Assembly (NCBI GenBank): GCA_021298155.1
Contig: JAJTEN010000014.1
Coordinates: forward strand, 1-50,904
Length of the DNA stretch: 50,904 nt
Origin: Sphingobacteriales bacterium
GTDB lineage: Bacteria > Bacteroidota > Bacteroidia > UKL13-3
Direction of reading: 5' to 3'
Shown: positions 25,552 through 33,871 of the stretch, piece by piece
How the letters are laid out: every line of letters begins with the position of its first letter
Numbering within the stretch: position 1 is the first letter of the stretch
Program-made: the position numbers and the translations under genes
Notes under the pieces: generated by a model
Told to the model about the DNA's origin: nothing
The model's input: only the letters and a program-made list of their open reading frames with translations
Database searches by the model: none

Positions 25552-26373
25552 ATGAAAACAAAAAATTACACTATTAATTTTATACCTTGTCATAGTTTAC
25601 TTTTTGCTCCATTTGTTGTATTGTGCCTCCTAATTTTGGTTCAGTCTTGCTCTAAAAATGCAGATACTGTTCCACCTTCAAATGCAGGTAATGGCTTGGC
25701 AGCGGGTGAATGTAGGTTTAAATCTCAAGCAGATTCGGCTCAATATACCTATGATAATCAAAATAGGATTATTAAATTAGCAAATTATGAGTATACGTAT
25801 ACAGCCAATTCTGTAACTTTAAAGGATACTAAGGTAGATAAATCTATTTTAAAGTTTAACCTTAAATCTAATGGATACCCAGCTAATTTAGAAAAAATGG
25901 GTTTAACAGATACCATCGCTCAAAACCTAACTTGGTTTGTTTATAATGTAGATAGCACATTGGCTTTATCTAGAACTTTTGTTTGGGTTAAAGATAGGTA
26001 TGTATTTAGTTCTAAAATGGCATACACGTGGACCAACAAAAATTTAACACGTGTGCTTTCCTACGGGAAAGACACTGTAAGTGCTCAGGTAGTAATTAAT
26101 ATGGCTTACGATACCAGTAAAGTAGATAAACGAAAGCCTATTTTTGAAAAGCAATGTGATTACTTCCCAAATTTCTCTTTAGATTATATGCCTAAATCGG
26201 CAAGTAAGCATTTGGTAAAAAGTATGCAGGTAGTTTTTACAGGTGGTCCAACAAATTATTATGAAGTGTATCATTATTTTGATGCTAAAGGAAATGTGTT
26301 AAGAGAAGCCATGAAACTTCAGGCCGGTGCAGAAGCATTTGCAAAGAACTACACCTATGAATGTAAAGATTAA
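25552..26373 (+). CDS. Putative lipoprotein with YD-repeat-like strands
   Basis: 273 residues. The N-terminus has an unusually long leader before the hydrophobic core (FAPFVVLCLLILVQSCSK), with lipobox VQSC and Cys near 33. The body shows repeated strand pairs such as AQYTYDNQNRIIKLANYEYT, which resemble the YD-type or DUF4595-like repeats of Bacteroidota surface lipoproteins. A single-gene unit with its own promoter. No enzyme motif is seen; function unknown. Confidence 0.7.
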   Translation: MKTKNYTINFIPCHSLLFAPFVVLCLLILVQSCSKNADTVPPSNAGNGLAAGECRFKSQADSAQYTYDNQNRIIKLANYEYTYTANSVTLKDTKVDKSILKFNLKSNGYPANLEKMGLTDTIAQNLTWFVYNVDSTLALSRTFVWVKDRYVFSSKMAYTWTNKNLTRVLSYGKDTVSAQVVINMAYDTSKVDKRKPIFEKQCDYFPNFSLDYMPKSASKHLVKSMQVVFTGGPTNYYEVYHYFDAKGNVLREAMKLQAGAEAFAKNYTYECKD

Positions 26374-26399
26374 ATGGGTTTTATTTTGTAAAACCTGAT

Positions 26400-29300
26400 T
26401 TATTCAATGCTAATTTTTTTGCTTAACAATCCTTTGTGCGTTTCAATTTGTAATACATAAATACCTGAACCAATTTGTTCTGTATAAAGGATATTTTCAT
26501 TTGCTTTCAAGGTATTTATTGTCATTAGTTCTTTTCCTAACAGGTCGTATAACACAAGCTTGGCACCTTCTAAATGGTTGCCATTGATATGTATCATCCC
26601 CTTGCTCGGATTTGGGAAAACCATAATTTCGTTTTCAATCGTTTCTTCAGCAATAGTTAATGCCCAATTGGTGGTAAATGAATACTCAAAGCCACCACCA
26701 AAATCGGGTTGAAATGTTTTTAGAATGGTATTGTTTGCTCTTCTTAATCTAATGAATCCTGTGCCCTGTGCAGAATTAGCCCACCATTGAACACCATCAT
26801 GCCCTTTATCTTCTACCACTAGTTTGTAGCAACCTCCCAAATTATATTGCTTGCTAAAAGTAGTATTGGCATCTGTAAAACTTTTGCTGTCGATTAAATT
26901 ACCCCAATCATCAAATAGTTTATAAGCACTTTCAGTTGGTCTGTTATTGGTTCTAAATTCTAATGTAAATACTGACGGAATAATTTCTGGGAGGGTGAAG
27001 CGTACACTCATTTTATTATTCAATACATAGGCATCATTATCTACTTCATTTACTTTCAAAATTTGAGTGGTAAATGTATTTGTAGTGCCACTTATTCCAC
27101 TGTTCCATAAACTTCCTTTGTGTGGCAATACAATAGTATCTGTTTCCATCGCAGCTAAATTACCTTTCCATTCATGGGTTAATGCAGTGCCATTATTAAT
27201 TCCATAGGAGATGAGCATTTGTGTAATTGGGTTTTTGCCTGAATTCTGAATCACAATTTTTGGGTTGTCGCACATGGGATTTTTCTTGCCATGTACAATG
27301 CCATTATTCGGCTGTAAAATATCCATGATTCTTGCGTCTCTCGTGAAATTAAATTCTCCGTAACTTACCAACTGATGGGCTACATGATAATTGTAATCAC
27401 CACCTGTTTTTAACGGTGCGCTTGCATTGTAATCTATATTGGCTGTAGTTCCAGCCGTAACCAAGGGTGTAAGATTAAATTCTTTTAACAAAGATCTTTG
27501 TCCGGGACACCACCCTTGTCTGTCGTACACCCATGTACCACCCTGCGGAAAAACAGGGTTAAAAGCACATTCTTCACTTATAATCCACTCAAATTCATTG
27601 TCGCCACCATTAAGATTTAAATAATGATTTACCTGACCACCATTGGCTTCAAATTCGCCATCTGCTCCGTGTCCAGTTATACTCGAACGCATTTTAAAAT
27701 ATTTTCCATTTGCAGGTATAGAAACATTTTCTGGAGCAAATCTATTTTGGTTATTTATTGCCGTTAAAGGAGCTTGTCCTGTTCTATTAGTTCCCTGCCA
27801 AATCTGATTAAAACCAACAATATTTCTTGGTGGAGTTCCTACAATAAACCAAAATTCAACATCATTTTGCTCCTGGTTTTGTCCGCCTAAGGTCATTAAA
27901 ATGCGTTTGTCACCTCTTAAAATAGGTTCATAATCTGATACATCAAAATACCAAGTTCTGCCCTCAACTCCCAAGTTTAAACCAATACCATATGGCGTTA
28001 CAAACGACATAATTTCATTATACCAAGGAAACCTACGGAAGAAATTTAAATTGCTCATCGCCAGGCTGCCTTCTACAAGGTTGCTTATACTATCTACAAT
28101 CGGTAAATTGGCTGCATCGCCATTAAATATTAAGCTTGGAGAGGCTGAGTAATAATTGGTAGTGGTAGAAACTACATTCACCACATCATTGCTAATTGGA
28201 TATGCACCTTGTTTAGAGGTAATACTAAATTCATCTATTACGTGTGTAGCACGCACAACAGAATCTGTAACCACATTAGGTGTAATGCTCAAATTAAAAG
28301 TAGATCTGGTGAAAATAAGGCTAGGTCTGTGCATTGTATTCGTAAATCCATAGCTAATTTGTTCGCCTCTATTGTAATTCCATCTGGCGTTTTTAACGGT
28401 AACTGTATTATTGTTTACTCGCTCATTTATTAGGTTTCCGCTTCCTTCGTTCATTGGGTAATAGGAAACCAAGTTTTCTATATAAGGAGCTTGTTGTGTT
28501 TCGTAGTTTCTGGTAATTCTTGGAATCATAGAATCTGGAAGGGCTTTGCTCCATATCATTAATTGATTGATATTTCCTTTGTAATTGCTGTTACCATTCT
28601 GGTCTTTTCCAAGAATAAGATTTATCAGCGTAATTGGCTTAACTTTTCCTGTTCCAGATAACCATAATTGACCGTTTAAAAACACCTTCATGTCTCCCGT
28701 GCTGGCATTTTTTACAAAAGCCCAATGGTTCCATTTGCCGCCCATTTCTGTTGCTGTAGCAATTTTATTTACGCGATCGTATCCACCTGCAGAAAAGCCA
28801 CAGTCAAAATAAACATTTGTGTTGGCATGGGGTAAATGAATATTTAATTGCCTATTGTTTATGTTGGCATCATACCCATACAAGATACTTGTGGTAATTG
28901 GCATTTGATTGGCATTACCAAATGCCCAAAATGAAATGGTAATCTCATTTTTTATTGTTGAGAATTTGGCTGTATCAAGTTTGGCTTCGCCAGAATGAGA
29001 AAGATTTAAAGCGTAATTATTTATTGCAAATAATCCCATGGCCGAACCTAAAGAATCGCTAGTAAATCGGATTGGGTCTTGAGAAATCGTATTCGTGAAA
29101 GAAAATTCTACTAAGATATTGTCGGTTCCATTCCACATAAACGGAGTATGAAAAGGAATTCTATTGGCTCCAGAAACGAATACAAAATCGCTAAAATAAA
29201 CCTCTGTAAATCCCACTAACTCGGGCATTCCATTTTCTAAATTCTGGCGATTTGTATGTTTTAGCTTAACTTTTAAAAAACCAGCTTTGCTGCCATTTGT

Positions 29301-29876
29301 TTGGGCATTTAATATTATGCTGTTTAATGCGCCAGCTTGCAGCGATAAGGCTTGCAATTCTGAAGCGGTATAAAGGTATTGAGATTTGCCCGAACGAGCG
29401 GGCGTGAATATGGGTGCTGCAGAATAGCTATTGCCTGAACCAATGCTATATTGTGAGTCGGATACCACACCATTAACCTGCACTTTTGTTTGAGTAAAGC
29501 GATAGTAATCGTAAATTTCTTTGGTAGAATAAGGGAAATTTGTGCCAGTAAAGTTGCTGATAACATATTTAGCTTGGGTGGCTGAAACAGACTCTACTTT
29601 TGAAGAATCTACAATGTAAGTATTGCAAGAATAATCCCACTCACCACAACCTAAATTGCGGTTATCACTTGTGCTTACCAAAGCGTTTTTGCAACGCATA
29701 TTGTATTTCATAATGATCTTCTCAAAGCTCAGATTTCCGGCCGGAAATCTTGCCAAGGTGTCGCGGGTATTGCTGCCATAATGAAAGGTTTTTATCTTTA
29801 TGGTATCGCCCGGGTTTTGTGCAAACAATAGCAACGAGATGAGTGAAAAGTATAAAGTGAAGGAAAGCTTTTTCAT
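26400..29876 (-). CDS. T9SS-secreted PNGase F-like protein with LamG insert
   Basis: 1158 residues. A signal peptide (MKKLSFTLYFSLISLLLFAQ) is followed by a region like the N-terminal domain of the peptide-N-glycosidase F family (FEKIIMKYNMRCKNA; GCGEWDYSCNTYIVD). A LamG/concanavalin-like insert covers about 275-450 (EITISFWAFGNANQ; WNHWAFVKNASTGDMKVFLN; LGKDQNGNSNYKGNINQLMI). The C-terminal PNGase F-like domain follows (GGDNEFEWIISEECAFNPVF; VYDRQGWCPGQRSL). The last about 75 residues form a T9SS sorting domain (IMVFPNPSKGMIHINGN to the end). It is therefore probably a surface or released protein acting on N-glycoproteins or binding glycans. Glycosidase activity is inference; the catalytic residues of PNGase F were not checked one by one. 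Confidence 0.75.
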   Translation of the reverse strand: MKKLSFTLYFSLISLLLFAQNPGDTIKIKTFHYGSNTRDTLARFPAGNLSFEKIIMKYNMRCKNALVSTSDNRNLGCGEWDYSCNTYIVDSSKVESVSATQAKYVISNFTGTNFPYSTKEIYDYYRFTQTKVQVNGVVSDSQYSIGSGNSYSAAPIFTPARSGKSQYLYTASELQALSLQAGALNSIILNAQTNGSKAGFLKVKLKHTNRQNLENGMPELVGFTEVYFSDFVFVSGANRIPFHTPFMWNGTDNILVEFSFTNTISQDPIRFTSDSLGSAMGLFAINNYALNLSHSGEAKLDTAKFSTIKNEITISFWAFGNANQMPITTSILYGYDANINNRQLNIHLPHANTNVYFDCGFSAGGYDRVNKIATATEMGGKWNHWAFVKNASTGDMKVFLNGQLWLSGTGKVKPITLINLILGKDQNGNSNYKGNINQLMIWSKALPDSMIPRITRNYETQQAPYIENLVSYYPMNEGSGNLINERVNNNTVTVKNARWNYNRGEQISYGFTNTMHRPSLIFTRSTFNLSITPNVVTDSVVRATHVIDEFSITSKQGAYPISNDVVNVVSTTTNYYSASPSLIFNGDAANLPIVDSISNLVEGSLAMSNLNFFRRFPWYNEIMSFVTPYGIGLNLGVEGRTWYFDVSDYEPILRGDKRILMTLGGQNQEQNDVEFWFIVGTPPRNIVGFNQIWQGTNRTGQAPLTAINNQNRFAPENVSIPANGKYFKMRSSITGHGADGEFEANGGQVNHYLNLNGGDNEFEWIISEECAFNPVFPQGGTWVYDRQGWCPGQRSLLKEFNLTPLVTAGTTANIDYNASAPLKTGGDYNYHVAHQLVSYGEFNFTRDARIMDILQPNNGIVHGKKNPMCDNPKIVIQNSGKNPITQMLISYGINNGTALTHEWKGNLAAMETDTIVLPHKGSLWNSGISGTTNTFTTQILKVNEVDNDAYVLNNKMSVRFTLPEIIPSVFTLEFRTNNRPTESAYKLFDDWGNLIDSKSFTDANTTFSKQYNLGGCYKLVVEDKGHDGVQWWANSAQGTGFIRLRRANNTILKTFQPDFGGGFEYSFTTNWALTIAEETIENEIMVFPNPSKGMIHINGNHLEGAKLVLYDLLGKELMTINTLKANENILYTEQIGSGIYVLQIETHKGLLSKKISIE

Positions 29877-29900
29877 GTCAAAAAATTTTCAGCAATATAA

Positions 29901-29941
29901 AAGGAAAAAGGAATGTTTAAAAAGTAAAATTCCTTTTCCTT
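29901..29941 (-). terminator. Probable terminator of the MuiA-like gene
   Basis: A/T-rich hairpin: 29901-29914 pairs with 29929-29941 with one bulged A and a 14-nt loop. Read on the minus strand it ends in a T-rich run. It lies between the two same-strand genes. Confidence 0.5.
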
Positions 29942-29970
29942 TTGGTAAACATTTTAGGCTCAGAGTTCCA

Positions 29971-31635
29971 TTATAAGCCTACAACGACTTTATTTTTAGG
30001 GTATCTTACTTCATACGTGAAGCTTATTTTTTTTGTTTCTTTAGAGGCAATTTTTAAATTCCATGTTAGTAAACCGCTAGTTTCATCCAGATTAGCGCCA
30101 TTAGCATCTATTAAAGTTACTTTTATTTCATTGGGGTTTTGCGATACGGGGATTTGATCTTCAATGTCTATTAAAATGCTTTGCGACTTGGTATTTCTTA
30201 CTAAAATTTCTATGGTTCTGGTTTCTATTTTTTCGTTTTCTAAGGTTTTAATTTTGGTTTTATCCTTTATTTTTTTGCGGTTAACCACCATGCTTTTATC
30301 TCTGCCAAGATTTAATTGAAGGGTATCTGTGTTCGATTGATCTCCCAAATAAGTTTCGCCAACAAATGCACCATCAAAATAAATTCTACCTGCGCCAGGC
30401 AATATTTGCAGGTCTTCCCAACCACTTATTTTACCCATTAAATAAGATTCACTGCTCAATTTGGGCACGGCGGCAAATACCAGTTCTATCGGAATTTGCT
30501 GTTCTTTAATCATTACTTTATGAAATTTGCCATCACAATCAATATCATATTTTAACTTTATGGCATATTCTGTTCTAATTAAGTTTTCACTGATCTGAAT
30601 ATATTCACTTAAGCTTTTTTGCGCTACATACCTTTCGGCTTCCATATCTGATTCTTGCAAGTTATCTGTGGTTCGAACTGTTTGTTTTTGTAATGGCCTA
30701 GCTGCATTGCTCAGCGCTTTTTGCTTCATCTGCTGGTATTCGTAAAAACCAATATACCAGTTGGCTAAATTTGGCTTGATATTTAACTCCATGGGATTGC
30801 TACTGCTTAAACTTAAGTTCGCATTTCGCCAGTTTAAACCAGAGGTCTGACTTATTTTTGCGAAATATTTAATGGCGATTTGTTTGTTGCTGGCATTGGC
30901 CAATAAATCATAGCTTGGAACCCAATTGGCATTAGCAATAAAATAATTAAAGTTGATAAGCGCTAAGCCTGCTTGCTCTGCATAAACGGTAATTAAGATT
31001 TGGTGAATGGGTTCGGCCGCTAATCTTGTATCGTTTAGATTTCCATTTTGCAATAAACTTAATTCTTCATGTCTTAGGTTTAGTCTGTTTTTTTCTTTTT
31101 CAAAGCTGTCTTTGCGACGTTTCCATTTTAACTCTAAATTTAAAATTTCACTCAGTTTTTCTCTAGTAAATTCCATGCTAGATTTTAGCAAAGGAAGTGA
31201 GTCTCTCTGCGATTTTCCATTTATTAATGGGTGATTTAATAACATCTTTTTTTCTTGTTCTAGTGCACTAAGTTGATTCGCAACTTGTAGTAAATGGTAT
31301 TCATTTTCTTCCAGTGAATCGATTACTTGTGCAATGGCTTTGGCATAAATAGGAGCTATAGATTTTTTTTCTTTGTACCTAATTTGCGTATTCACTTCCA
31401 TTAGGGTTCCACCTTTAGCATTGGCTTGTAGCGTATTTTCTTGGATGCTTCCTGAGATGTTTTCAAATATAAATACATTGTTTCCTGCTTGCACATTTAC
31501 CTGTTCGCTGTAATATAAGTGTGCTCCCGATAAATAAACCATCACGCGGTCTAATGAAGCAAAAATTGGTTTACTAGCGCTAAGGCTTTGAACCCATAAT
31601 AAGGCAATCCATAAAATTTTAATTTGATTTTTCAT
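29971..31635 (-). CDS. DUF4139/mucoidy-inhibitor MuiA-like protein
   Basis: 554 residues with a signal peptide (about 1-20, ending SLSASK). The first about 100 residues (DRVMVYLSGAHLYYSEQVNV; ENISGSIQENTLQANAKG) match the DUF4140 N-terminal domain; a coiled coil of about 105-200 follows; residues from about 215 (ILITVYAEQAGLALINFNYF) through the end (SYEVRYPKNKVVVGL) are the DUF4139 domain, with the typical NWRNANLSLSSSNP. The family is named after a mucoidy-related gene, but its biochemical role is not known to me. Single gene, divergent from the sigma factor gene. Confidence 0.85.
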   Translation of the reverse strand: MKNQIKILWIALLWVQSLSASKPIFASLDRVMVYLSGAHLYYSEQVNVQAGNNVFIFENISGSIQENTLQANAKGGTLMEVNTQIRYKEKKSIAPIYAKAIAQVIDSLEENEYHLLQVANQLSALEQEKKMLLNHPLINGKSQRDSLPLLKSSMEFTREKLSEILNLELKWKRRKDSFEKEKNRLNLRHEELSLLQNGNLNDTRLAAEPIHQILITVYAEQAGLALINFNYFIANANWVPSYDLLANASNKQIAIKYFAKISQTSGLNWRNANLSLSSSNPMELNIKPNLANWYIGFYEYQQMKQKALSNAARPLQKQTVRTTDNLQESDMEAERYVAQKSLSEYIQISENLIRTEYAIKLKYDIDCDGKFHKVMIKEQQIPIELVFAAVPKLSSESYLMGKISGWEDLQILPGAGRIYFDGAFVGETYLGDQSNTDTLQLNLGRDKSMVVNRKKIKDKTKIKTLENEKIETRTIEILVRNTKSQSILIDIEDQIPVSQNPNEIKVTLIDANGANLDETSGLLTWNLKIASKETKKISFTYEVRYPKNKVVVGL

Positions 31636-31722
31636 ATGTGTGTATTTAAGGTTTTGCTATATAGATGCGGGTGCACATATAATTCCATAAAATTTTTTAA
31701 AAAAAATGCATATTTGTTTTTC

Positions 31723-32343
31723 ATGCCCGCTGCATTAAAAGATTTGACAGATTTAGAATTGTTGCTGAGCTATCAGAAAGAGGCTGATGCGCCTGCGCTT
31801 GGAGAACTCTTTAAGCGTTACGCATTAATGTGTTTTGCCGTGGCCAATAAATATCTTAAAAATGAAGAGGCTTCGCACGATGCCGTGATGCAAATTTTTG
31901 AGAACCTTTGCACTAATATCCCCAAACAACCCATTCTTCAATTTAAACCTTGGTTGCACAGTGTAACTAAAAACCATTGTTTAATGCAACTGCGAAAGCC
32001 TAATGTATTTAAGCACATATCGCAGTTAGAGGAAGAGAATGAAGAGGGATTTATGGAAAATGTGCCAGAAATGCATCTAACAGATGAAACTTGGCAGTTA
32101 GAAGAAAAATTACAGCATTTAGAATCAGCCATGCTCGGTTTAAACCCAAAGCAACAAACCTGCATTCGTTTATTCTATTTGCAAAATTTGAGCTACGAAG
32201 AAATTGCCTCCCAAACTGGATATGCGCTAAATGAGGTAAAGAGTGCGATTCAAAATGGAAAGCGAAATTTGAAAATAAAATTGGCAGAAAATGGAATTAC
32301 GTATCTTATCATTTGTTTTATATGGATGCAACAGAGTGCTTAA
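31723..32343 (+). CDS. ECF-type RNA polymerase sigma factor
   Basis: From the ATG at 31723 (MPAALKDLTDLELLLSYQKE) the product is 206 residues with sigma region 2 (ALGELFKRYALMCFAVANKY; DAVMQIFENL) and region 4 (LGLNPKQQTCIRLFYLQNLS, then YEEIASQTGYALNEVKSAIQ). A longer in-frame start at 31624 would run into the divergent gene and add no sigma-like sequence. The stop overlaps the start of the next gene, which encodes a Cys-containing membrane protein, the usual sigma/anti-sigma arrangement. Target promoters and inducing signal are unknown. Confidence 0.9.
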   Translation: MPAALKDLTDLELLLSYQKEADAPALGELFKRYALMCFAVANKYLKNEEASHDAVMQIFENLCTNIPKQPILQFKPWLHSVTKNHCLMQLRKPNVFKHISQLEEENEEGFMENVPEMHLTDETWQLEEKLQHLESAMLGLNPKQQTCIRLFYLQNLSYEEIASQTGYALNEVKSAIQNGKRNLKIKLAENGITYLIICFIWMQQSA

Positions 32344-33311
32344 ATAATACCCAGTGGGAAGCCTATTCGCAAGGTAAGCTGGCTGCGCAGGAGCATGCTC
32401 TGATGCAAAGTCATATGCTAACTTGTGAACTATGTGCCGATATCAAAGAAGGAATAGATGCTATGGCAAATCCTGATCAATTGGTTCACATTGTAGGCAA
32501 ATTGAATACAGCAATAGATAAGCAATTAGCTACTAAAAAAGCACGCATATTACCTATTTATTATTGGCTTTCTGCGGCGGCCATATTGCTGGTAAGTTTG
32601 TCGGTTTTGTTTTTTCAATTGCCGCAAGAATCCTTGCTTACATCTGCAGCCATAGAGCCCGAATTATTGCCAAGTTCACCAAATAATTTGCCTGAAAGTG
32701 ATCAAAAAATAAAAACGGGTACACTAAAAAAAGAGTCGCATGCAAACCATTCAGTTAAGGTTCAAATAGCGCAGAAAAGGGCGGATAACAATATGGCTGA
32801 TCTGGTGGAAAAAGAAGCAGTAGTTATGCCTCAAACAGAAGAGGTAGTTGTGGCAAGTAAGCTGGCTGAAGTGCATGCTTCTTCAGCCTCTTTAGCTGAT
32901 GTGGCTGAGTCTGATGCTGCAGAAACTAAAATAGTTAGTAAGACTGAAAATGAGATGTTGAACAGTCCTAGAAAGCGAGGTAAAATCTTGCCTGCGCAGG
33001 TGTCTAATAAAAATAATGAGCCAAACAATGGATTGATATATGCCAAAGATTTGCCTGTTAAAAACCTAGGTTCAGTAGATAGTTTAGCTTGGAAATTGGC
33101 CAACCAACAATTTGATAGGGGAAGTTTAGATTCGGCTCAAGCGAGTTTAGCCCCTTTGCTGCGTATGCCTTTTTGGCGTGATGATGCAGAATGGTTACAG
33201 CTTGAGATTTATCAAAAGCAACAACAGGTTGAAGCGTATCAAGCTTTGCTCAATCGCATTGCATCTAGAAACGGAAAATACAGAAATAAAGCTTTGTTAC
33301 TGCTGAAATAG
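32322..33311 (+). CDS. Putative zinc-finger anti-sigma factor with C-terminal TPR-like region
   Basis: From ATG 32322 the product is 329 residues; an ATG three codons upstream (32313) is possible. The start overlaps the sigma gene by 22 nt, so translation is coupled. Residues 31-38 (HMLTCELC) form the HxxxCxxC of ZAS-type anti-sigma domains. One membrane helix lies near 79-101 (YYWLSAAAILLVSLSVLFF). A low-complexity periplasmic linker (about 110-240) leads to a helical C-terminal part (SLAWKLANQQFDRGSLDSAQ; LEIYQKQQQVEAYQALLNRI) that reads like a TPR. It probably holds the sigma factor at the membrane until a periplasmic signal releases it. Confidence 0.75.
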   Translation: MDATECLNNTQWEAYSQGKLAAQEHALMQSHMLTCELCADIKEGIDAMANPDQLVHIVGKLNTAIDKQLATKKARILPIYYWLSAAAILLVSLSVLFFQLPQESLLTSAAIEPELLPSSPNNLPESDQKIKTGTLKKESHANHSVKVQIAQKRADNNMADLVEKEAVVMPQTEEVVVASKLAEVHASSASLADVAESDAAETKIVSKTENEMLNSPRKRGKILPAQVSNKNNEPNNGLIYAKDLPVKNLGSVDSLAWKLANQQFDRGSLDSAQASLAPLLRMPFWRDDAEWLQLEIYQKQQQVEAYQALLNRIASRNGKYRNKALLLLK

Positions 33312-33340
33312 AAGCTTGTGCTGAAAAAAATCTAAATCAC

Positions 33341-33838
33341 TTATGCCATTTCTATCAATAAGGTGTTTTTTTCAACTACCTGCTTTGGCTCAACCGCTAC
33401 TCTTTTAACCGTTCCATCGCCATCTGCTTTAATCACGTTTTCCATTTTCATGGCTTCTAATACCAATAATGGGTCGCCTTTTTTTACCACATCTCCTTCA
33501 CTGGCAATTACACGCAATACTAATCCCGGCATAGGCGCTTTGATGTTATTGTTTTTATTGGTCATGAGTTTATCCATGCCAAGTTCACTCAACAAAACAT
33601 CATATTTATCTTTGATAGCAATTTCTTGTTTCACACCATTTACTAAAATGCGCATGGTTTTACTATTCTCTGCTTTTTCTAAAAGTTCTATAGAATAGCT
33701 TTTTTGTTGAATAATGAGGTGGAATTTAGTAGGTGATAATTTTACCACATCTGCCTCTACGGGTTTTCCATCTAACATTGCTACACCGCTTACCGCGTTG
33801 TAAACAAAATCCTGATTGTTTACTTTAATATTTAACAT
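33341..33838 (-). CDS. Biotin/lipoyl carrier protein (biotinyl domain)
   Basis: 165 residues. The C-terminal domain (about 95-165) is a biotinyl domain with the modification motif EAMKMENVI (Lys near 132) and APMPGLVLRVIASEGDVVKK. The N-terminal 90 residues form the beta-rich domain seen in carrier subunits of acyl-CoA or pyruvate carboxylases of Bacteroidota. It probably carries carboxybiotin for a propionyl-CoA/acetyl-CoA-type carboxylase. The biotin carboxylase and carboxyltransferase genes usually found beside it are not here, so the partner is unknown. Divergent from the aminopeptidase gene with only 33 nt between starts. Confidence 0.85.
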   Translation of the reverse strand: MLNIKVNNQDFVYNAVSGVAMLDGKPVEADVVKLSPTKFHLIIQQKSYSIELLEKAENSKTMRILVNGVKQEIAIKDKYDVLLSELGMDKLMTNKNNNIKAPMPGLVLRVIASEGDVVKKGDPLLVLEAMKMENVIKADGDGTVKRVAVEPKQVVEKNTLLIEMA

Positions 33839-33871
33839 AGAAATTTCTTTACTTGCAGCTCTATTCGCAAT

